Of a DNA stretch of 24,206 bases, positions 21,364 to 24,206 are shown piece after piece (position 1 is the stretch's first letter; each line of letters starts with the position of its first letter). Below the pieces are notes generated by a model. The model did no database searches. It saw only the letters and a program-made list of their open reading frames with translations, and had not been told where the DNA came from. The stretch covers positions 369,008-393,213 of the forward strand of contig MNCI01005578.1 of NCBI GenBank assembly GCA_015680685.1, read 5' to 3'. This DNA comes from Gnetum montanum. Its lineage: Eukaryota > Streptophyta > Gnetopsida > Gnetales > Gnetaceae. A program made the position numbers and the translations under genes.

Positions 21364-21886
21364 GTGGGACATCCTGGGACCACTTACCCTTCAAAGACTT
21401 ATGATGTCTCTCCTGTTGCAAGTCCCTTTGATGTTGTGCCTCCATGGGATGGTATTCTCTTGAGTCATGATCTTGCACAACATATTTTATGTGTAAGTGC
21501 AGCATGCCAATTCGTGTGAGAGCATGAAGAAGCATGCTCAGGACTGAACGATCAGGAGGTAACACTATGTTACCTTCTAAATCTCACTAATGCAGTTGTT
21601 CTTCTTGATGGAGGATAAAGGTGAAGTTGAGTATATACTCATTGGGATGAATATATACCACTCGAACTTGTTGAGGAATTGGTAGATCAACATCATGTGT
21701 ATTACGCCTCCGACTGTTTTCTGTTTTAGACCTAGGCAGTGAGGTGCTTTTGTACGAAGAAGGAGGCATACTTGTCTGTTCAGTGTGCAATGTATTCTTG
21801 TTTATTATTTTCTCAACCAACCCTAAGGGTTCGTTCCAATGATGTGAATGATTTCCTATGTTCTAGTTAGCACACAAACAACTAAG
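21364..21886 (-). other. Leader between primer site and gag, with an interrupted frame
   Basis: One minus-strand frame from about 21820 to 21353 is open except for two adjacent stops near 21586, and has protein-like, polar composition. It could be the N-terminal matrix part of gag, with the ATG at 21363 being only an internal start. No domain is recognised, and no ATG begins it. Confidence 0.4.
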
Positions 21887-21904
21887 TCCCCAGCAATGAT
21901 GCCA
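21887..21904 (-). promoter_or_regulatory. Primer binding site, tRNA-Asp-like
   Basis: The minus strand reads TGGCATCATTGCTGGGGA one base inside the 5' LTR. It matches the complement of the plant tRNA-Asp(GUC) 3' end at 14 of 18 positions. All four differences are C-to-T or G-to-A changes, three at CpG and one at CCG. Confidence 0.85.
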
Positions 21905-21905
21905 A

Positions 21906-22801
21906 TGATGAGCGGCAAAGTACTTCTATGCTCAACCATACGAATACAAGTGTTTCACGCATGATCTAGTTGAATTCCAAAGACTAAGTGTCTATGCGCC
22001 TTTGTGGAACAAGAACGGGTTGGTTGATCGTTGTCTTCCCAAACTTACTTGTATGTCACGATTGTATGGTTAAGTAAGCTTGAGGCATATAATTTTTATA
22101 TCTTTTATGTTTTTATGTCCTATGCTAATAGGGGAGGAGAGAGATAACTAAGTGACTAATTTAACTTAACTACTAATTAACTACGCTTTAACTAATCCTA
22201 ACACCAGTATCCATTCTCACTTGATGTACACATCCTGAACCAGTGCAACACAACTGGGATTACCAAACGCTAATCGTTACTAGGTTACCAAGTGTTACAC
22301 ACATGCTCGAAGTGATCGTACTGAGTGTAATTTAATGATTTTCTTAACTGATCAAAATGAATTGATGTGCTAATAATAGAAATGTAAAGTGCATAAAATA
22401 AAAATAAATGCATAAGAAAATAAAATAAAATAAATAAGTAAGAAAACAAATCTCAAGTGTTTCAAGGATGAATCAAAGAGCTCGTCTTTATTGCCATACA
22501 CAAGGTGTGCTTAGGTACATAATGCTCGAATAAAGATCCATCCACACTTTGACCTCCTGCTGCGAGCACTTGGAAAATACTCTAATCTTCAAACAGACTA
22601 CAAGAGTTTTGCTACTTGATTGCTACCAGACTTCTTTTTCACTCTTTTTTTTTTGAATTACTCCCTGTTGTGCGCCTGGGCATTGTATTTATAGGTCCAG
22701 GAGTAACCCGTGAATAACCACTCTAATAATAACCACTATAATAATTAGAGTAACTACTCTAATAATACCCACTCTAATTATTAGAGTAACCACTCTCATC
22801 A
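21906..22801 (-). repeat. 5' LTR of the Ty3/gypsy element (896 bp)
   Basis: It is the partner of 10155-11027, with the same TGATGAG...CTCATCA ends. It is slightly longer through an extra ACTCTAATAATAACC-type repeat near 22715-22760 and other small indels. Its inner end abuts the primer site, which fixes the element's direction. Confidence 0.95.
22685..22693 (-). promoter_or_regulatory. TATA box of the 5' LTR
   Basis: TATAAATAC on the minus strand, about 110 bases inside the LTR start. It is the likely promoter of the element's genomic RNA. Confidence 0.7.
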
Positions 22802-22806
22802 ATATC
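22802..22806. repeat. Target-site duplication ATATC (5' LTR side)
   Basis: It is identical to 10150-10154. Using one copy joins the Helitron codons for DPFY-stop-D to IERDEHA in frame. Confidence 0.93.
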
Positions 22807-23964
22807 CTAATAGAATGGATCATTTTGTTTCTTGTACAATAAGGGAGCATACACATGTGTTTTATTTATGATAAAGTTATAGGTTGTTCCAATTTGATCA
22901 ATTCTTCTTAGTATTAACATTGGAATTTCATGAATCCTCAAATGTAGCTTATTTGCAATTTCAAATACATATTGCATAAAGCTAATGTTATGTCCTTTAT
23001 ATTGTATGAACCTCCTATAGCATGTGTAACTTGTAAAATAGGATTAATTCTTACTATAAGCATATCTTCAACTTTTGATAGTACTGATAAGATTAATGGT
23101 TGGGGTTTTGGATCCATATTATTATCAGCAGAAAAATGTTTAATCTCTTCATCATCTTGATTCAAGATCCCCATTTCTTTTTCTCCTAGACACCTTAAAT
23201 GCATTGGACCAAGCCTTTCTGCAAGTTTCATAAAAATACTTTAAAAACTTTCATTGCAGATATCACATGATCAAGGAACATTGAAATTAGTAACCTCACT
23301 TGAAAATCTTGTAATTGCATGCATGATTTGTGCATTTGACTTATGAAGATTTGGATAAGATATCTGATTGTTCATTCATTTAGAAGGTATTTTTTGATTC
23401 ATTATATTTGAAATATTATGTTGTTGATGTTCCATTCGTGGTCTTGGTCGAGCCCATTCCTAATTAAATTTTGCAACTAAATCTAGCATCTCTGCCACCT
23501 CTACTTGGCTTCTTTATTACCTAAAATGTTGTTGTCTTGTACACGTTCTCATTCTATAGCATTAACCTCTATTGGATTTATAAGTAATTAATCTTCTACC
23601 ATCAAGTCATCATTATGTGTAGATATTCGACCTTGTCCACAACCACAACCACTACTCCGTCCTTTATTTAAAAGAACTTCTTGTTGCAATGGAGGTGCAT
23701 GCATATTTTCATTAACAAGAATGATTGCTAACTAATTTTTTTTTTCATCTCTATGTTCTCATCCTCATCCTTGTTCGCATCTACTCCTCATCCACGTCCA
23801 AGTCTTCGTTGTGAAATATTTAACAATTGTTGAGCACATTTTTCCAAATGTTGATCATGTTCATTCATTGAATCTTCCATATTTGTTGGAGATGTACTAC
23901 TTATTTCATTAAAACATCCATGTCCATGTCCATGTCCTCATCCTCGTCTGCAACCCCTTCCTAT
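22807..23964 (-). pseudogene. Helitron Rep-helicase gene, N-terminal part
   Basis: Reading down from 23964, the frame opens with an RG-rich run (GRGCRRG) and GHGHGHGC, a basic N-terminus seen in some Helitron proteins. The conserved part begins near 23280 with CDICNESF, a zinc-ribbon-like pair, then LGPMHLRCL, KHFSADNNMDP (about 23105-23140), LSKVEDMLIVRINPILQV, INFMQYVF, IPMLILRR and DPFY at about 22815. The frame then meets the ATATC duplication and continues at 10154. Stops lie at several points. TTTCACAG directly before 23964 could be a splice acceptor, so an upstream exon may have existed. Confidence 0.8.
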
Positions 23965-24062
23965 CTGTGAAAGATTATTCTACAAAATAACATGATATAG
24001 ATAGCTTTAGTAACCCAAACAGACAATGAAGTTTCTATATAACTAAAATATTTTTTTGTCTA
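23965..24062. other. Short spacer before the next LTR
   Basis: AT-rich. It may be intron sequence of the Helitron gene if the acceptor at 23965-23966 is real. GTCTA at 24058-24062 is the candidate target duplication of the LTR that follows. Confidence 0.35.
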
Positions 24063-24206
24063 TGATGAGTGGCGAGGTACCCCTACACTCCACCATACGA
24101 AACGAGCGTACACGCGCGATCCGGTCGAACTCCGCAGACTAAATGCCTTAACGCCACAAGAAACACTTGGGGTTAATCGTTCGTTGTCTTCCCAGGCTTG
24201 CTTGTA
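24063..24206 (-). repeat. LTR end of a second, related Ty3/gypsy element (truncated by window)
   Basis: TGATGAGTGGCGAGGTACCCC aligns with the low-coordinate ends of the two LTRs at 10155 and 21906 and stays alignable to about the end of the window (for example GTTGTCTTCCCA and CTTGCTTGTA). It differs more from both than they do from each other and keeps many CpG sites. The rest lies outside the window. This would be the 3' end of an LTR reading on the minus strand. Confidence 0.88.

Larger units (their letters stand above)
10155..22801 (-). mobile_element. Ty3/gypsy LTR retrotransposon, Athila/Tat-like, nearly full length
   Basis: The element is 12.6 kb long, including a 3.4-kb later insertion. 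Both LTRs begin TGATGAG and end CTCATCA, a 7-bp inverted repeat, and the element is flanked by ATATC at 10150-10154 and 22802-22806. Domain order on the minus strand is gag, protease, reverse transcriptase, integrase, which is the Ty3/gypsy order. The tRNA-Asp-like primer site, the DLG protease motif and reverse transcriptase residues such as FMDDFS and GYSGYNQI point to the Athila/Tat side, by family knowledge rather than a tree. RNase H is missing, and stops and frameshifts occur throughout, so it is non-functional. Confidence 0.93.
6183..24062 (-). mobile_element. Helitron, interrupted by a Ty3/gypsy element
   Basis: The two parts of one Rep-helicase reading frame lie at 22807-23964 and 6183-10154 on the minus strand. 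They join in frame once the element at 10155-22801 and one copy of its ATATC duplication are removed. Helitrons move by rolling-circle replication using a HUH/Y2 nuclease joined to a PIF1-family helicase, and both parts are present here. The outer ends are not defined: I did not find the 5' TC or 3' hairpin-CTRR, so the limits given are those of the coding region and the edge of the next LTR. The copy cannot encode a working protein. Confidence 0.8.

Noticed and set aside
23919-23965. Short GHGHGH/RG repeat as a microsatellite
   Set aside because: Only a few units exist and the reading frame fits the basic N-terminus of a Helitron protein better.

Overview
The window looks like intergenic, repeat-rich nuclear DNA from a large plant genome, probably a seed plant. 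A conifer or other gymnosperm would fit, but the sequence alone does not prove it. The evidence is plant-type Ty3/gypsy LTR elements with a tRNA-Asp-like primer site, an intron-bearing Helitron Rep-helicase gene, a decayed plant-type LINE, AT-rich spacer DNA and an assembly gap of Ns. I find no intact host gene, no RNA gene of high confidence, no CRISPR array and no bacterial-type operon. Almost everything is transposable elements, several inserted into one another, and every coding region carries stops or frameshifts.

Layout. 1-3480 is AT-rich DNA with one tRNA-derived SINE-like segment (about 1513-1640). 3481-5335 (+) is a decayed LINE ORF2 with endonuclease and reverse transcriptase motifs. 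5311-5831 is a large hairpin with arms of about 245 bp and a 30-bp loop. 6183-10154 (-) is the C-terminal part of a Helitron Rep/PIF1-helicase gene, and 22807-23964 (-) is its N-terminal part. These two parts were one reading frame and are now separated by a 12.6-kb Ty3/gypsy element.

The Ty3/gypsy element (10155-22801, minus strand) is complete in outline: 5' LTR 21906-22801, primer site, gag, protease, reverse transcriptase, integrase, a weak polypurine tract, and 3' LTR 10155-11027. It is flanked by a 5-bp duplication, ATATC. The gag-pol features resemble the Athila/Tat side of the plant Ty3 elements: a DLG protease, an FMDD reverse transcriptase and a tRNA-Asp primer site. Its RNase H region is missing. 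Its reverse transcriptase is itself split by a 3,378-bp TG...CA-bounded insertion (14316-17693) with a 5-bp near-duplication. Removing that insertion brings the reverse transcriptase frame back into register.

The inner insertion has a LTR-like promoter with tandem repeats and carries a more GC-rich, gene-like stretch (14808-15786, +) that I do not recognise. At the right edge (24063-24206) the end of another LTR of the same family begins. It lies just upstream of the Helitron coding region and keeps many more CpG sites.

The history can be read as layers: the Helitron first, then the Ty3 element into it, then the TG...CA element into the Ty3 element, with a separate related LTR element landing beside the Helitron. 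I do not see a new multi-gene system. The points most worth checking are the nested stack, the unrecognised gene-like cargo, the introns in the Helitron Rep region, and the long hairpin.
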